Shown here piece by piece: positions 31,255-42,843 of a DNA stretch of 64,000 nucleotides. Within the stretch, counting starts at the first letter, position 1; every line of letters begins with the position of its first letter. The position numbers and the translations under genes are program-made. This stretch comes from Pseudomonas sp. (lineage in GTDB: Bacteria > Pseudomonadota > Gammaproteobacteria > Pseudomonadales > Pseudomonadaceae). The stretch is taken from the NCBI RefSeq assembly GCF_030690725.1, contig NZ_JAUYGD010000033.1, positions 62,001 through 126,000 on the forward strand. The letters run 5' to 3'. The notes beneath the pieces are model-generated. The model was given only the letters and a program-made list of their open reading frames with translations. It was not told the origin of the DNA and did no database searches.

Positions 31255-33771
31255 ATGACCGCATTATTTGCCTTGGCGAGCATGGCGCGGTGTTGTGCTG
31301 CAAGCGGGGGCGGCTCACTTGGCCATCTGCTGGGGCTGGCCCTGAGCGCTCTGCTGCTGGCCGTCAGCCCTGCCTGGGGGCAAGACGAGCCTGCTCCTGC
31401 TGCCCCAACTGCCACGGCTGCTGCGGCGATTGCCCTGAGCGACATTCTGCTGCGCGCGGATGATGACCAGCGTCTTGCGGACCGCGCCAAACGCCGGGCA
31501 GCGAGTGCTGATCCGGCTGCCGCGCTTGGCGCTCTGCTCGATGACATTGCGCGCCCCGTCGATGAGAAATTGCAGACCTTCAGCGTGGATGAGCTGCGCC
31601 AGCTGCCTTTTGTGCGGCTGGAGAGTCTGGCGCGCCACTGGAGCTTCGACGCGCATCGTATTCAAGCCTGGCGTGCGCAGATGCGCGCCGTCACCAAACC
31701 TTATGCCGATGACACGGCCGAGCTGTCGCTGCGCCGTGCGCGTTGGCAAGCCACGCGCGCGGCGACCCCGGCAGACAGCATGCCCGTGCCTCTGGCTCGG
31801 CAGATCGACTTGATGATCAGCGAACTGCAGGCGGCCGAGCAGGTGCTTGCCGCTCCGCTGGAGCAGCTGATTGAGTTGGGGCAACGGGCCAATGCGATCA
31901 ACTCGAGCATTCAGCTTGGGCGCGAAGAGGTGGACAGGGTAATCAGTGGCGTTGATGCACGTCTGTTCAGTCGTGATGCGTTACCGCTGTGGCAGGCGCT
32001 GCACGTGCCTGACGACCAGCAAGCCGATGCGGATTCCGTGGTGCCAGGGCTGGATATTGAAATCCGCTTTGCCAATGCCTACAGCGCGGTGAACACCATC
32101 AAGGTGCACACGATGCAAGCGCTGCTGGTGCTGCTGTTGCTTGTGTTGCTCTGGCTGGCGCGCCAGCAGCGCTTGGCGCCTCATGCGAGCCGTGATGACG
32201 ATAGCCAGCGGGTGGCCGCGCGCCCGTTGTCCGCCTGGTTGCTGCTGGCCGTGATGGCCGTGCAGGTGTTCGAGTCGGATGCGCCCATGCTGGCGCTTGA
32301 GGTGCTGACGCTGCTGGCAGTGGTGCCTGCGTTGCGCATGCTCCCGCAGCGTGCCCATGACCTGCTTGGCAGCTGGCCGCTAATGGCGGCTGGCTTGTAT
32401 CTGGCAGACCGGCTGGGGGCGCTGTTATGGGGCGGTGAAGACTTTTATCGCGTGTTTCAGCTCGGGCTGACGGTCGTCGCGCTGCTACTCACGCTCTGGC
32501 TACTGCGGCAGATGCTGCGGCGAGCCGAACGCAGTGTCGTCTGGGCGCGCTCGATGGTGCGTGGGATCGTTTGGCTGGGCGGTGGGCTGCTGCTGGCTTC
32601 ACTGCTGGCCAATTTTGCCGGTGCCGTGCTGCTGACGCAGACGCTCACCAGCGGGGTGATCGACAGCGGTTATATCGGCCTGCTGCTGTACGCCAGCATG
32701 ACTGTAGTCAATGCGCTGCTGCGGATGCTGATGGAGTTGCCGGCTGTGCAGCGGGTATGGCTGTTTCGTCGACACGGCCAGGCATTGTTGAGTTGGTTGC
32801 GTCGCGCATTGTTACTGGCAGCGGCAGTCAGTTGGCTGCTGTACAGCATGGATCGCTTTCGCGTGTTGCTGCCGGTGCAGGCGTTCGTCAGTCAGGTGTT
32901 GGGCTATGACGTCGAGGTCGGCGAGTTGTCCATCAGCCTTGGTGATGTACTGGTGTTTGCCCTGTCGGTGCTGATAACCATCGCCGCAGCGCGGGCGACC
33001 AAGTTGATACTGCGCGAGCAGTTGCAGGGGCATAGTCGCTTGCCACGTGGTGTGGGCAACAGCATCGCCTCGCTCACCTATTACGCGCTGCTGTTGCTGG
33101 GCTTTTTGCTGGCGTTGTCGGCGGCGGGTTTCAAGGTCAGTCAGTTGACGCTGTTGTTCGGCGCACTGGGTGTGGGTATTGGCTTTGGCTTGCAGGGGCT
33201 GGTGAGTAACTTCGTGTCGGGGCTGGTGTTGATGTTCGAGCGGCCGATTCAGCCTGGCGACGTTATCGAGATCAACGGCGCCAGCGGCAGCGTCCGCGAA
33301 ATTGGCCTACGCGCCACCAAAATCCGTACCTTCGATGGCGCCGACATCGTGGTGCCTAATGGCACCCTGGTTGCCAATAACCTGACCAACTGGACGCTGC
33401 AGGACCGCAATCGGCGCATTGAAGTGCCAATCGGCGTCGCATACGGCAGCGACCCTGCCCAAGTGATTGAGCTACTGGCCAGCGTGGCACGCGCTGTCCC
33501 TGGGGTGGCCGCAGAACCTGCGCCGGTCGTGTTGTTGCAGGAGTATGGTGACAGCTCGCTGAACTTCAGCTTGCGCGCCTGGGCGCAGGACTACGATCGT
33601 TGGACCACTACGCGCAGCGAGCTGATGGTGAGCATGCTGCAAGCGCTTGCAGCGGCCAATATCAGCATCCCGTACAACCAATACGACCTCAATCTTCGCG
33701 GGGTGCCTGACGAGTTGACCGAGGCGATGCGCCAGGTCGGTCAGGGCGGCGGTAAGTTGGACGCTTCCTGA
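31255..33771 (+). CDS. large MscS-family mechanosensitive channel
   Basis: 838 residues, MscK/MscM-like architecture. Signal peptide about 1-40, then a periplasmic helical region (about 45-350) and multiple membrane helices (about 365-630). The MscS core lies at about 640-820, with the pore helix GVGIGFGLQGLVSNFVSGLVL cut short here and the beta-domain motif IQPGDVIEINGASGSV. The cytoplasmic part includes IVVPNGTLVANNLTNWT. The start at 31255 (GGGAGA upstream) replaces the longer frame, whose first 80 residues are not protein-like. It should open on hypo-osmotic shock. It is followed, apparently separately, by a multicopper oxidase. Confidence 0.88.
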   Translation: MTALFALASMARCCAASGGGSLGHLLGLALSALLLAVSPAWGQDEPAPAAPTATAAAAIALSDILLRADDDQRLADRAKRRAASADPAAALGALLDDIARPVDEKLQTFSVDELRQLPFVRLESLARHWSFDAHRIQAWRAQMRAVTKPYADDTAELSLRRARWQATRAATPADSMPVPLARQIDLMISELQAAEQVLAAPLEQLIELGQRANAINSSIQLGREEVDRVISGVDARLFSRDALPLWQALHVPDDQQADADSVVPGLDIEIRFANAYSAVNTIKVHTMQALLVLLLLVLLWLARQQRLAPHASRDDDSQRVAARPLSAWLLLAVMAVQVFESDAPMLALEVLTLLAVVPALRMLPQRAHDLLGSWPLMAAGLYLADRLGALLWGGEDFYRVFQLGLTVVALLLTLWLLRQMLRRAERSVVWARSMVRGIVWLGGGLLLASLLANFAGAVLLTQTLTSGVIDSGYIGLLLYASMTVVNALLRMLMELPAVQRVWLFRRHGQALLSWLRRALLLAAAVSWLLYSMDRFRVLLPVQAFVSQVLGYDVEVGELSISLGDVLVFALSVLITIAAARATKLILREQLQGHSRLPRGVGNSIASLTYYALLLLGFLLALSAAGFKVSQLTLLFGALGVGIGFGLQGLVSNFVSGLVLMFERPIQPGDVIEINGASGSVREIGLRATKIRTFDGADIVVPNGTLVANNLTNWTLQDRNRRIEVPIGVAYGSDPAQVIELLASVARAVPGVAAEPAPVVLLQEYGDSSLNFSLRAWAQDYDRWTTTRSELMVSMLQALAAANISIPYNQYDLNLRGVPDELTEAMRQVGQGGGKLDAS

Positions 33772-33916
33772 TTCCCTATGCCAGCGGTGCGGCAATCAGC
33801 CTCGATTTCAGGCTCGTCTTGAACGCTAGTTAGATGAGAAACTATTGCATCTATCGGGAGTGAGTTCTTCCTCCGATGCATCGCCATGGCATATAGCCAG
33901 GCAACCTGGAGTGGAT

Positions 33917-35287
33917 ATGTTGTTTTCCCGCAGACAAATGCTGATCGGCCTGGCTGGGCTTGGCGTCGTCGGACTTGGTGCTGGTGGTGTGCGCTACTGG
34001 CTGGGTCGTCCGGAAAATGTGGCGACCCACGACTATGAGCTGATCGCCGCGCCGTTGGATATCGAGCTGGTGCCGGGCCAAACCACCTCGGCCTGGGCCT
34101 ATGGTGGGCAAGCGCCTGGGGTTGAGCTGCGTTGCCGTCAGGGCGAGCGCTTGCGCGTGCGCTTCATTAATCAGCTGGACGTGCCGACCACTATTCACTG
34201 GCATGGCATCCGTCTGCCGTTGGCGATGGACGGCGTGCCTTATGTGTCGCAGGCGCCGGTGCTGCCGGGTGAATACTTCGACTACAACTTCATCACCCCC
34301 GACGCCGGCAGCTTCTGGTATCACCCGCACGTCGCCAGCGGCGAGCAGCTGGGGCGCGGTCTGGTCGGTGCATTGATCGTCGAAGAGCGTGAGCCGACGG
34401 GTTTCATCCACGATCACACGCTGAACCTGAAAAGCTGGCATATCGACGAGCAGGGCGCTTTTACCGATTTCAGCGTACCGCGCGAGGCGGCGCGTGGCGG
34501 CACCCCTGGGCGACTGAGTACGGTCAATGGCAAGCACGCGCCAACCCTGGATTTGCCTGCCGGGCAGGTGGTGCGTCTGCGCCTGATCAATCTGGATAAC
34601 ACCCTGACCTATCGCCTTAACCTGCCCGGCGCGGATGCACGTATCTATGCGCTGGACGGCAATCCGGTCGAGCCAAGGCCGCTGGGTAAGGAGTACTGGC
34701 TGGGGCCAGGTATGCGTATCGAACTTGGGTTGAAGGTGCCTGCGGCCGGCAATGAGCTGTCGTTGCGTAACGGGCCATTGCGCTTGGCGACCTTGCGCGC
34801 GCGGCCCAATGCCGAGGGGGCGGGTGAGTGGCCGCCTGCGCTGCCAGCTAACCCGGTGGCCGAGCCTGATCTGGCCAATGCGGAAACCGTCAAATTCAAC
34901 TTCGAGTGGGCTGGTGCGGTATCGGTCGGTCTGGACCAGGGCGCGGCGCACAGCTTCTGGCAGATCAATGGCCAGGCCTGGGATATCAACGACAAGACCT
35001 GCGCCGACCGGCCAATTGCTCGGCTGCAGCTGGGCAAGAGTTATATCATCGAGCTGCGCAACCTCAGCCAGTATCAGCACCCGATCCATCTGCATGGCAT
35101 GACCTTTAAGGTGCTGGCCTCGGACCGCAAGTCGATCATCCCGTATTTCACCGACACCTACCTGCTGGGCAAGAATGAGCGTGCTCGCGTCGCGCTGGTC
35201 GCTGATAATCCCGGGGTATGGATGTTCCACTGCCATGTGATCGACCATATGGAAACCGGTCTGATGGCATCAATCGAGGTCGTTTAA
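33917..35287 (+). CDS. multicopper oxidase, Tat-exported (CueO/laccase-like)
   Basis: 456 residues. The N-terminus carries a twin-arginine signal (SRRQMLIGLAGLGVVGLG). The copper ligand sets are complete: HWHG, WYHPHV, HPIHLHGMTF and HCHVIDHMETG, which contains the type-1 His-Cys-His and the axial Met in the final METGLM. Three cupredoxin domains, about 40-180, 190-310 and 330-456. No Met-rich insert like that of CueO is visible, so copper-efflux function is not established. Alternatives are a laccase or metal oxidase. The ATG at 33917 is preferred. It ends 3 bases before tadA, so they may be co-transcribed. Confidence 0.9.
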   Translation: MLFSRRQMLIGLAGLGVVGLGAGGVRYWLGRPENVATHDYELIAAPLDIELVPGQTTSAWAYGGQAPGVELRCRQGERLRVRFINQLDVPTTIHWHGIRLPLAMDGVPYVSQAPVLPGEYFDYNFITPDAGSFWYHPHVASGEQLGRGLVGALIVEEREPTGFIHDHTLNLKSWHIDEQGAFTDFSVPREAARGGTPGRLSTVNGKHAPTLDLPAGQVVRLRLINLDNTLTYRLNLPGADARIYALDGNPVEPRPLGKEYWLGPGMRIELGLKVPAAGNELSLRNGPLRLATLRARPNAEGAGEWPPALPANPVAEPDLANAETVKFNFEWAGAVSVGLDQGAAHSFWQINGQAWDINDKTCADRPIARLQLGKSYIIELRNLSQYQHPIHLHGMTFKVLASDRKSIIPYFTDTYLLGKNERARVALVADNPGVWMFHCHVIDHMETGLMASIEVV

Positions 35288-35289
35288 GC

Positions 35290-35772
35290 GTGCGCCAACC
35301 CCTGATCATTGATCGCAGCCAGGATCAGCACTTTATGCGCGAGGCCCTGGCCCTGGCTGCCGAAGGTGCAGCCTTGGGCGAAGTGCCGGTTGGCGCGGTG
35401 CTGGTGCAGGATGGCCAGATTGTCGGGCGCGGCTTTAACTGCCCGATCTCCACCCATGACCCCAGCGCCCATGCCGAGATGGTGGCGATACGCGCCGCCG
35501 CCCAGGCCGTGGATAACTACCGTCTGCCGGGCAGCACCCTGTATGTCACCCTGGAACCGTGCAGCATGTGTGCCGGGCTGATCGTACATGCGCGGGTGCA
35601 GCGCGTGGTGTATGGCGCTACCGAACCCAAAGCTGGTGTGGCGTTGAGTCGTGGGCAGTTTTTCAGCCAGGAGTTTCTCAATCACCGGGTGCTGATTGAG
35701 GGCGGCGTATTGGCGGAGGAGTGTGGGGCGGTGCTGAGTGCGTTCTTCAAAGCCAGGCGCGAGCAGCGCTAG
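35290..35772 (+). CDS. tadA: tRNA-specific adenosine deaminase TadA
   Basis: 160-residue zinc deaminase that makes inosine at position 34 of tRNA-Arg(ACG). Motif HAEMVAIRAAA holds the zinc His and catalytic Glu, and PCSMCAGL holds the two zinc cysteines. The start is a GTG at 35290 (VRQPLIIDRSQDQHFMREAL), 3 bases after the oxidase stop. The C-terminus is short and basic (KARREQR). A repeat element begins at the stop codon itself. Confidence 0.95.
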   Translation: MRQPLIIDRSQDQHFMREALALAAEGAALGEVPVGAVLVQDGQIVGRGFNCPISTHDPSAHAEMVAIRAAAQAVDNYRLPGSTLYVTLEPCSMCAGLIVHARVQRVVYGATEPKAGVALSRGQFFSQEFLNHRVLIEGGVLAEECGAVLSAFFKARREQR

Positions 35773-35992
35773 AACCTATCCAAAGTCTGCTGCGCGTCGG
35801 CCCTGCGGCGTTAAACCAGGCTCGGTAAGCCGCTTGCGGCTAACGCGCTTTAGCGCGACCCGAAGGGCGAGCGAAGCGGGTAATGCTCATTTACATCAGT
35901 AAACTCCGCTTCCTCGCCGTTTTGACCAGCCGGAGGCTGTTACTACGTAGCGCCTTGCAGGACTCTAGCTCGCGAGCCTTTGAGCAGGTTCT
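35771..35992. repeat. 222-bp inverted-repeat-bounded intergenic element (copy B)
   Basis: Starts AGAACCT (35771-35777) and ends AGGTTCT (35986-35992), perfect 7-bp inverted repeats. Together they span the whole gap between the tadA stop (35770-35772) and the mltF stop (35994-35996). Inside are hairpins AGCCGC/GCGGCT and CGCGCT/AGCGCG, and TTTAC/GTAAA around 35890-35902. Bases 35882-35923 match copy A (18811-18854, minus strand) with few differences. No ORF. It fits a small dispersed element of Pseudomonas type. Confidence 0.6.
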
Positions 35993-35993
35993 G

Positions 35994-37565
<1,572 letters not shown>

Positions 37566-37618
37566 TTAGGCTAGAATGCACGGCCTCAAAGTACACCCCT
37601 TCCCAGAGGCTGTCCCCG

Positions 37619-40600
37619 ATGTTGATCCTGCGCGGCGCTCCCGCCCTTTCTGCTTTCCGTCACGGCAAACTGCTTGAGCAACTGACCAGCAAGGTTCCTG
37701 CGGTCACCGGCCTGTATGCCGAGTTCGCGCATTTCGCCGAGGTTATCGGCGTTCTGAATGCCGACGAAGAGCAGGTATTGGCCCGTTTGCTGAAATACGG
37801 CCCGAGTGTGCCGGTGCAGGAGCCAAGCGGCCGCCTGTTCCTGACCATTCCGCGCTTTGGCACCATCTCTCCGTGGTCGAGCAAGGCCAGCGACATCGCT
37901 CGCAACTGCGGCCTGGCGAAGATTCAGCGCATCGAGCGCGGCCTGGCGTATTACGTCAGCGGCGAGCTGAATGCCGCCGAGGCGCAGCAGGTTGCCGACG
38001 TACTGCATGACCGCATGACCCAGCTGGTGCTGGATAACCTTGAAGGCGCCGCTGCACTGTTCAGCCACGCTCAGCCCAAGCCGCTGACTGCCGTGGACAT
38101 CCTCGGTGGTGGTCGCGCTGCGCTGGAGAAGGCCAACGTTGAACTGGGCCTGGCCCTGGCCGAAGACGAAATCGATTACCTGGTGACCAGCTTCAATGGT
38201 CTGGGGCGCAACCCCCACGATATCGAACTGATGATGTTCGCCCAGGCTAACTCCGAGCACTGCCGTCACAAGATCTTCAATGCCAGCTGGGATATCGACG
38301 GCCAGAGCCAGGAAAAATCCCTGTTCGGCATGATCAAGAACACCTACCAGATGCACAACGAAGGCGTGCTGTCCGCTTATAAGGACAACGCTTCTGTGAT
38401 CGTCGGCAGTGTGGCCGGACGCTTCTTCCCGGACCCTGAGACTCGCCAGTACGGCGCGACCCAGGAGCCCGTGCATATCCTGATGAAGGTGGAAACCCAC
38501 AACCACCCGACGGCCATCTCGCCGTTCTCCGGCGCGTCCACCGGTTCCGGTGGCGAGATTCGCGACGAAGGCGCCACCGGTCGTGGTGCCAAGCCGAAGG
38601 CTGGCCTCACCGGTTTCACCGTCTCCAACCTGAACATCCCCGGTTTCGAGCAGCCTTGGGAAGTGCCTTATGGCAAGCCTGAGCGCATCGTTACTGCGCT
38701 GGACATCATGATCGAAGGCCCGCTGGGCGGCGCGGCGTTCAACAACGAATTCGGTCGTCCGGCCCTGACCGGCTACTTCCGTACATTCGAACAGGCGATC
38801 CAGACCCCGCGGGGTGAAGAGGTGCGTGGTTATCACAAACCGATCATGCTCGCCGGCGGCATGGGCAACATCCGTGCAGATCACGTGCAGAAGGGCGAGA
38901 TCACCGTGGGCGCCAAGCTGATCGTGCTCGGCGGTCCAGCCATGCTGATCGGCCTGGGCGGCGGCGCCGCGTCGTCGGTCGCCACCGGTGCCAGCTCGGC
39001 TGATCTGGATTTCGCCTCGGTACAGCGCGAAAACCCGGAAATGGAGCGCCGCTGCCAGGAAGTCATCGACCGTTGCTGGCAGCTGGGTGACAACAACCCT
39101 ATCGCCTTTATTCATGACGTTGGCGCGGGCGGTATTTCCAACGCCTTCCCCGAGCTGGTCAATGACGGTGGCCGCGGTGGCCGCTTCGAACTGCGCAACG
39201 TGCCGAATGATGAGCCGGGCATGGCCCCGCACGAGATCTGGAGTAACGAGTCCCAGGAACGTTACGTACTGGCCGTTAGCGCCGTCGATTTCGAGCGTTT
39301 CAAGGCCATCTGTGAACGCGAGCGTTGCCCGTTTGCCGTGGTTGGTGAGGCCACTGAAGAAGCCCACCTGACCGTGACTGACAGCCATTTCGCCAACACC
39401 CCGGTGGACATGCCGCTGGAAGTGCTGCTCGGCAAGCCGCCGCGCATGCACCGCTCGGCCGCCCGCGAAGCTGAGCTGGGTGATGATTTCGATGCCAGCA
39501 CCCTGACCATCGACGAAGCCGTTACTCGCGTGCTGCATCACCCGGCCGTGGCCAGCAAGAGCTTCCTGATCACCATCGGCGACCGCACCATTACCGGCCT
39601 GGTTGCTCGCGACCAGATGGTTGGCCCGTGGCAGGTTCCGGTGGCCGATTGCGCCGTCACCGCCACCAGCTTCGACGTCTACACCGGTGAAGCCATGGCC
39701 ATGGGCGAGCGCACGCCGCTGGCGCTGCTGGATGCTGCGGCGTCCGGGCGTATGGCGATTGGCGAAACCCTGACCAACCTGGCCGCGTCGCGCATCGAGA
39801 AGATGTCTGATATCAAACTGTCCGCCAACTGGATGGCCGCTGCCGGCCACCCGGGTGAAGACGCCCGTCTGTACGACACCGTTAAAGCGGTCGGCATGGA
39901 ATTGTGCCCGGAGCTGGGCGTCACCATTCCGGTGGGCAAGGACTCGATGTCGATGAAAACCCAGTGGCGCGATGAGGGCACGGACAAGAGCGTGACCTCG
40001 CCGCTGTCGCTGGTGGTGACCGGCTTTGCTCCGGTCAGCGATATCCGCAAGACCCTGACCCCGCAACTGCGCATGGACAAGGGCGAAACCGACCTGATCC
40101 TGATCGACCTGGGCCGCGGGCAGAACCGTATGGGTGCCTCGATCCTCACCCAGGTTTACGGCAAGCTCGGCACCCAGGCTCCGGATGTGGATGACGCCGA
40201 AGACCTCAAAGCCTTCTTCGCGGTAATCCAGGGCCTGAATGCCGACGGTCATATCTTGTCCTACCACGACCGTTCCGACGGTGGTCTGCTGGTTACCGCG
40301 CTGGAAATGGCCTTTGCCGGCCACTGCGGTTTGAACCTGTTCCTCGATGCACTGGCCGATGACAGCGCTGAGCTGGCCGCCGTACTGTTCAACGAAGAAC
40401 TTGGCGCGGTGATCCAGGTTCATCAGGACGCCACCCCGGAAGTGCTGGCACAGTTCAGCGCCGCCGGTCTGGGCGACTGCGTGGCGGTGATCGGTCAGCC
40501 GGTCAACAGCGATGACGTGGCGATCAGCTTCAACGGTCAGCCGGTATTCGGCGGCCAGCGCCGCCTGTTGCAGCGCCAGTGGGCGCAAACCAGCTACCAG

Positions 40601-41515
40601 ATTCAGCGTCTGCGCGACAACGTGCAGTGCGCCGAGCAGGAGTTCGACACCATCCTCGACGAGGACAATCCGGGCCTGTCGGCCAAGCTCAGCTTCGACG
40701 TCAATCAGGACATCAGCGCGCCGTATATCCGTAAGGGTGTACGTCCGCAGATTGCCGTGCTTCGTGAGCAGGGCGTCAACGGCCAGGTAGAAATGGCTGC
40801 GGCCTTTGATCGCGCCGGTTTCAACGCGATCGACGTGCACATGAGCGACATCCTTAGCGGTCGCGTCAGCCTGGACGAGTTCAAGGGCCTGGTTGCCTGC
40901 GGCGGCTTCTCCTACGGCGATGTGCTCGGTGCCGGTGAGGGCTGGGCCAAGTCGATCCTGTTCAACAGCCGTGCCCGCGATGGCTTCCAGGCGTTCTTCG
41001 AGCGCAAGGACAGCTTCAGTCTCGGCGTGTGCAACGGCTGCCAGATGATGAGCAACCTGCACGAGCTGATCCCTGGCACTGAGTTCTGGCCGCACTTCGT
41101 GCGTAACCGCTCCGAGCAGTTCGAGGCGCGCGTAGCCATGGTCCAGGTGCAGGAGTCGGCGTCGATCTTCCTGCGTGGTATGGCCGGTTCGCGTATGCCA
41201 ATCGCCATCGCTCACGGCGAAGGTCATGCCGAGTTCGAAAATGAGGAAGCCCTGCTCGAAGCCGACCTGTCCGGCTGCGTGGCCATGCGCTTTATCGACA
41301 ACCACGGCAAGGTCACCGAAACCTACCCGGCCAACCCCAACGGCTCGCCGCGCGGGATCACCGGTCTGACCAGCCGCGACGGCCGCGTGACCATCATGAT
41401 GCCGCACCCGGAGCGGGTATTCCGCGCCGTGCAGAACTCCTGGAAACCAGATGACTGGCAGGAAGATGCCGGCTGGCTGCGGATGTTCCGCAACGCTCGC
41501 GTGTGGGTGGATTGA
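37619..41515 (+). CDS. purL: phosphoribosylformylglycinamidine synthase
   Basis: 1298-residue FGAM synthase, the large single-chain PurL. Order: linker/N-terminal domain, two FGAM synthase halves with ATP-binding [17 protein letters not shown], and a C-terminal class I glutamine amidotransferase with CNGCQMM and the HPERVFRAV histidine region. The start at 37619 gives [18 protein letters not shown], the known start. The longer frame from 37355 runs into the divergent mltF gene. Purine synthesis gene, single in its operon here. Confidence 0.98.
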   Translation: MLILRGAPALSAFRHGKLLEQLTSKVPAVTGLYAEFAHFAEVIGVLNADEEQVLARLLKYGPSVPVQEPSGRLFLTIPRFGTISPWSSKASDIARNCGLAKIQRIERGLAYYVSGELNAAEAQQVADVLHDRMTQLVLDNLEGAAALFSHAQPKPLTAVDILGGGRAALEKANVELGLALAEDEIDYLVTSFNGLGRNPHDIELMMFAQANSEHCRHKIFNASWDIDGQSQEKSLFGMIKNTYQMHNEGVLSAYKDNASVIVGSVAGRFFPDPETRQYGATQEPVHILMKVETHNHPTAISPFSGASTGSGGEIRDEGATGRGAKPKAGLTGFTVSNLNIPGFEQPWEVPYGKPERIVTALDIMIEGPLGGAAFNNEFGRPALTGYFRTFEQAIQTPRGEEVRGYHKPIMLAGGMGNIRADHVQKGEITVGAKLIVLGGPAMLIGLGGGAASSVATGASSADLDFASVQRENPEMERRCQEVIDRCWQLGDNNPIAFIHDVGAGGISNAFPELVNDGGRGGRFELRNVPNDEPGMAPHEIWSNESQERYVLAVSAVDFERFKAICERERCPFAVVGEATEEAHLTVTDSHFANTPVDMPLEVLLGKPPRMHRSAAREAELGDDFDASTLTIDEAVTRVLHHPAVASKSFLITIGDRTITGLVARDQMVGPWQVPVADCAVTATSFDVYTGEAMAMGERTPLALLDAAASGRMAIGETLTNLAASRIEKMSDIKLSANWMAAAGHPGEDARLYDTVKAVGMELCPELGVTIPVGKDSMSMKTQWRDEGTDKSVTSPLSLVVTGFAPVSDIRKTLTPQLRMDKGETDLILIDLGRGQNRMGASILTQVYGKLGTQAPDVDDAEDLKAFFAVIQGLNADGHILSYHDRSDGGLLVTALEMAFAGHCGLNLFLDALADDSAELAAVLFNEELGAVIQVHQDATPEVLAQFSAAGLGDCVAVIGQPVNSDDVAISFNGQPVFGGQRRLLQRQWAQTSYQIQRLRDNVQCAEQEFDTILDEDNPGLSAKLSFDVNQDISAPYIRKGVRPQIAVLREQGVNGQVEMAAAFDRAGFNAIDVHMSDILSGRVSLDEFKGLVACGGFSYGDVLGAGEGWAKSILFNSRARDGFQAFFERKDSFSLGVCNGCQMMSNLHELIPGTEFWPHFVRNRSEQFEARVAMVQVQESASIFLRGMAGSRMPIAIAHGEGHAEFENEEALLEADLSGCVAMRFIDNHGKVTETYPANPNGSPRGITGLTSRDGRVTIMMPHPERVFRAVQNSWKPDDWQEDAGWLRMFRNARVWVD

Positions 41516-41533
41516 TCCGGTTGGCGCAGGCTT

Positions 41534-41803
41534 ATGTCGAGTAAGCCTGCGCCGATTCTGCCTGAGGTGCGCCAGGTCAAACCTGGCGATACCTTGCTGC
41601 TGTGCCGCTGCGGGCGTTCGTCCCAGCTTCCCGATTGTGCTTCTGCCTGCCCTGATGTGCTGGAACTGCAACCTGAGCGTGAGCAGTTTCTGCTGCTTTG
41701 CCGTTGCGCTCGCTCGCAACGTCTACCTTACTGTGATGGTAGCCATAACCAGCCGGTAAGCGGCTTCAAGGCCCGCTGGCGGCGATTCTGGCGTGGCCTG
41801 TAG
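41534..41803 (+). CDS. CDGSH iron-sulfur domain protein
   Basis: 89-residue protein with a CDGSH-type [2Fe-2S] motif CRCARSQRLPYCDGSH near residues 56-71. The N-terminal half carries a second, degenerate copy (CRCGRSSQLPDCASAC), in which the DGSH end is lost, so only one cluster site is clearly intact. Starts 18 bases after purL and has no close ribosome binding site except weak GGTTGG upstream. MitoNEET-like proteins take part in redox or iron handling, but the role here is unknown. Confidence 0.82.
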   Translation: MSSKPAPILPEVRQVKPGDTLLLCRCGRSSQLPDCASACPDVLELQPEREQFLLLCRCARSQRLPYCDGSHNQPVSGFKARWRRFWRGL

Positions 41804-41898
41804 CCTGGGCTTATTAAGCTAATACGTTGAACACACAGCACATTATCCGGTCATAGGGTGCAAGTGTGATGGGCTGCGCGAATACCCGATAAGGCAAA

Positions 41899-41918
41899 AT
41901 GCCATTATTGTGTGGCAT
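41899..41918. promoter_or_regulatory. possible operator dyad before the NIF3-like gene
   Basis: Inverted repeat ATGCCA (41899-41904) / TGGCAT (41913-41918) with an 8-base spacer in an AT-rich stretch, 44 bases before the ATG at 41962. No match to a specific regulator site that I know. Confidence 0.25.
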
Positions 41919-41961
41919 CATTATCGAACTGTTTTTATCAGTCTTGCCGGCGGAGACTTCG

Positions 41962-42279
41962 ATGTACAAGCTGTGTTTTTATGTGCCTGAAACTCATCTG
42001 GATGCCGTGAAAAACGCGGTATTCAGCGCCGGTGGCGGACGTATTGGTCATTATGATCAGTGTTGTTGGCAAACCCTGGGGCAGGGCCAGTTCCGCGCTC
42101 TGGAAGGCAGCCAGCCATTTCTCGGTCAGCCTGGGCAGGTCGAACAGGTGGCGGAGTGGAAAGTCGAGATGGTGGTGGCTGATGAGCTGATCCATGACGC
42201 CGTCAAGGCCATGAAGAAGCAGCATCCCTACGAGACGCCGGCTTTTGAGGTGTGGCGACTGTCAGATATCCAGTTCTAA
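41962..42279 (+). CDS. NIF3/YqfO-family small protein
   Basis: 105-residue single-domain protein with the YqfO-like fold: MYKLCFYVPETHLDAVKNAVFSAG at the start and the family end HPYETPAFEVWRL. It resembles the insertion domain of YqfO/NIF3 proteins, which is also found as a stand-alone gene in Pseudomonas. No catalytic residues are known for this form. The ATG at 41962 follows CGGAGA. A terminator follows. Confidence 0.8.
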   Translation: MYKLCFYVPETHLDAVKNAVFSAGGGRIGHYDQCCWQTLGQGQFRALEGSQPFLGQPGQVEQVAEWKVEMVVADELIHDAVKAMKKQHPYETPAFEVWRLSDIQF

Positions 42280-42284
42280 TTCAT

Positions 42285-42313
42285 AAAAAAGGCGCCATGA
42301 AGGCGCCTTTTTT
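42285..42313. terminator. bidirectional rho-independent terminator
   Basis: GGCGCC (42291-42296) / GGCGCC (42302-42307) with a 5-base loop, flanked by A6 before and T6 after. It can serve both the NIF3-like gene (plus) and the L,D-transpeptidase gene (minus) that converges on it. Confidence 0.88.
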
Positions 42314-42324
42314 ATGTCTATTGA

Positions 42325-42828
42325 TCAGGGTCTGATTTCGATCAGGGTGCCGTCCTTGACCACTGCCCAGACCTCGCGCATGTCGGTGTTTTTCATGGCG
42401 ATGCAGCCTTCGGTCCAGTCCAGGGTGTGGAACATCCACTCCGGGTATTCCTCATCCAGCGGCGTGCCGTGAATCATGATCATGCCGCCTGCCGATACGC
42501 CACTCTTGCGGGCTTGCGCCTGGTCGCGCGCGTTGGGGTAGGAGATGTGCATGGACAGGTTGTACTTGTCGCTGGTCTTGCGCCAGTCGATCCAATAGAA
42601 GCCTTCCGGGGTGCGCAGGTCGCCTTCGCGCTGCTTGGCTCCTTTAGGCTGTTTACCCAAGGAGATGCGGTAGGACTTGAGGGTGTCGCCGCGACTGATC
42701 AGGTGCAGCTTGCGTTCGGATTTGACCACCAGCACTTTGTCGATGGTCTTGCCGTTAAGGGTCGGCGTGGTGTTGGCGTGGCCAGTCAGGGCAACGGTCA
42801 GGCAGAGTAGGGCGAACAACCAGCGCAT
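42325..42828 (-). CDS. L,D-transpeptidase (YkuD-type) domain protein
   Basis: 167-residue secreted protein with signal peptide about 1-18. The YkuD domain includes VVKSERKLHLISRG, IMIHGTPLDEEYPEW and the catalytic segment DWTEGCIAMKN with the active cysteine. Such enzymes form 3-3 cross-links in peptidoglycan or attach outer-membrane lipoproteins to it. Length is short, with no LysM domain, so it is a minimal form. The start at 42828 (MRWLFALLCL) is preferred over the ATG at 42840, because GGGAAT precedes it. Confidence 0.85.
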   Translation of the reverse strand: MRWLFALLCLTVALTGHANTTPTLNGKTIDKVLVVKSERKLHLISRGDTLKSYRISLGKQPKGAKQREGDLRTPEGFYWIDWRKTSDKYNLSMHISYPNARDQAQARKSGVSAGGMIMIHGTPLDEEYPEWMFHTLDWTEGCIAMKNTDMREVWAVVKDGTLIEIRP

Positions 42829-42843
42829 CGTAATTCCCATGGA

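Noticed and set aside
37586..41719. Very long minus-strand open frame (1377 codons) opposite purL
   Set aside because: It is the mirror frame of a high-GC gene with strong codon bias. The translation is low-complexity in His, Gln, Arg and Gly and shows no domain, while the plus-strand frame is a full PurL.
41899..41918. Zur or other metal-regulator box before the NIF3-like gene
   Set aside because: The dyad ATGCCA-N8-TGGCAT does not match the Zur consensus known for Pseudomonas. Kept only as a generic low-confidence dyad.
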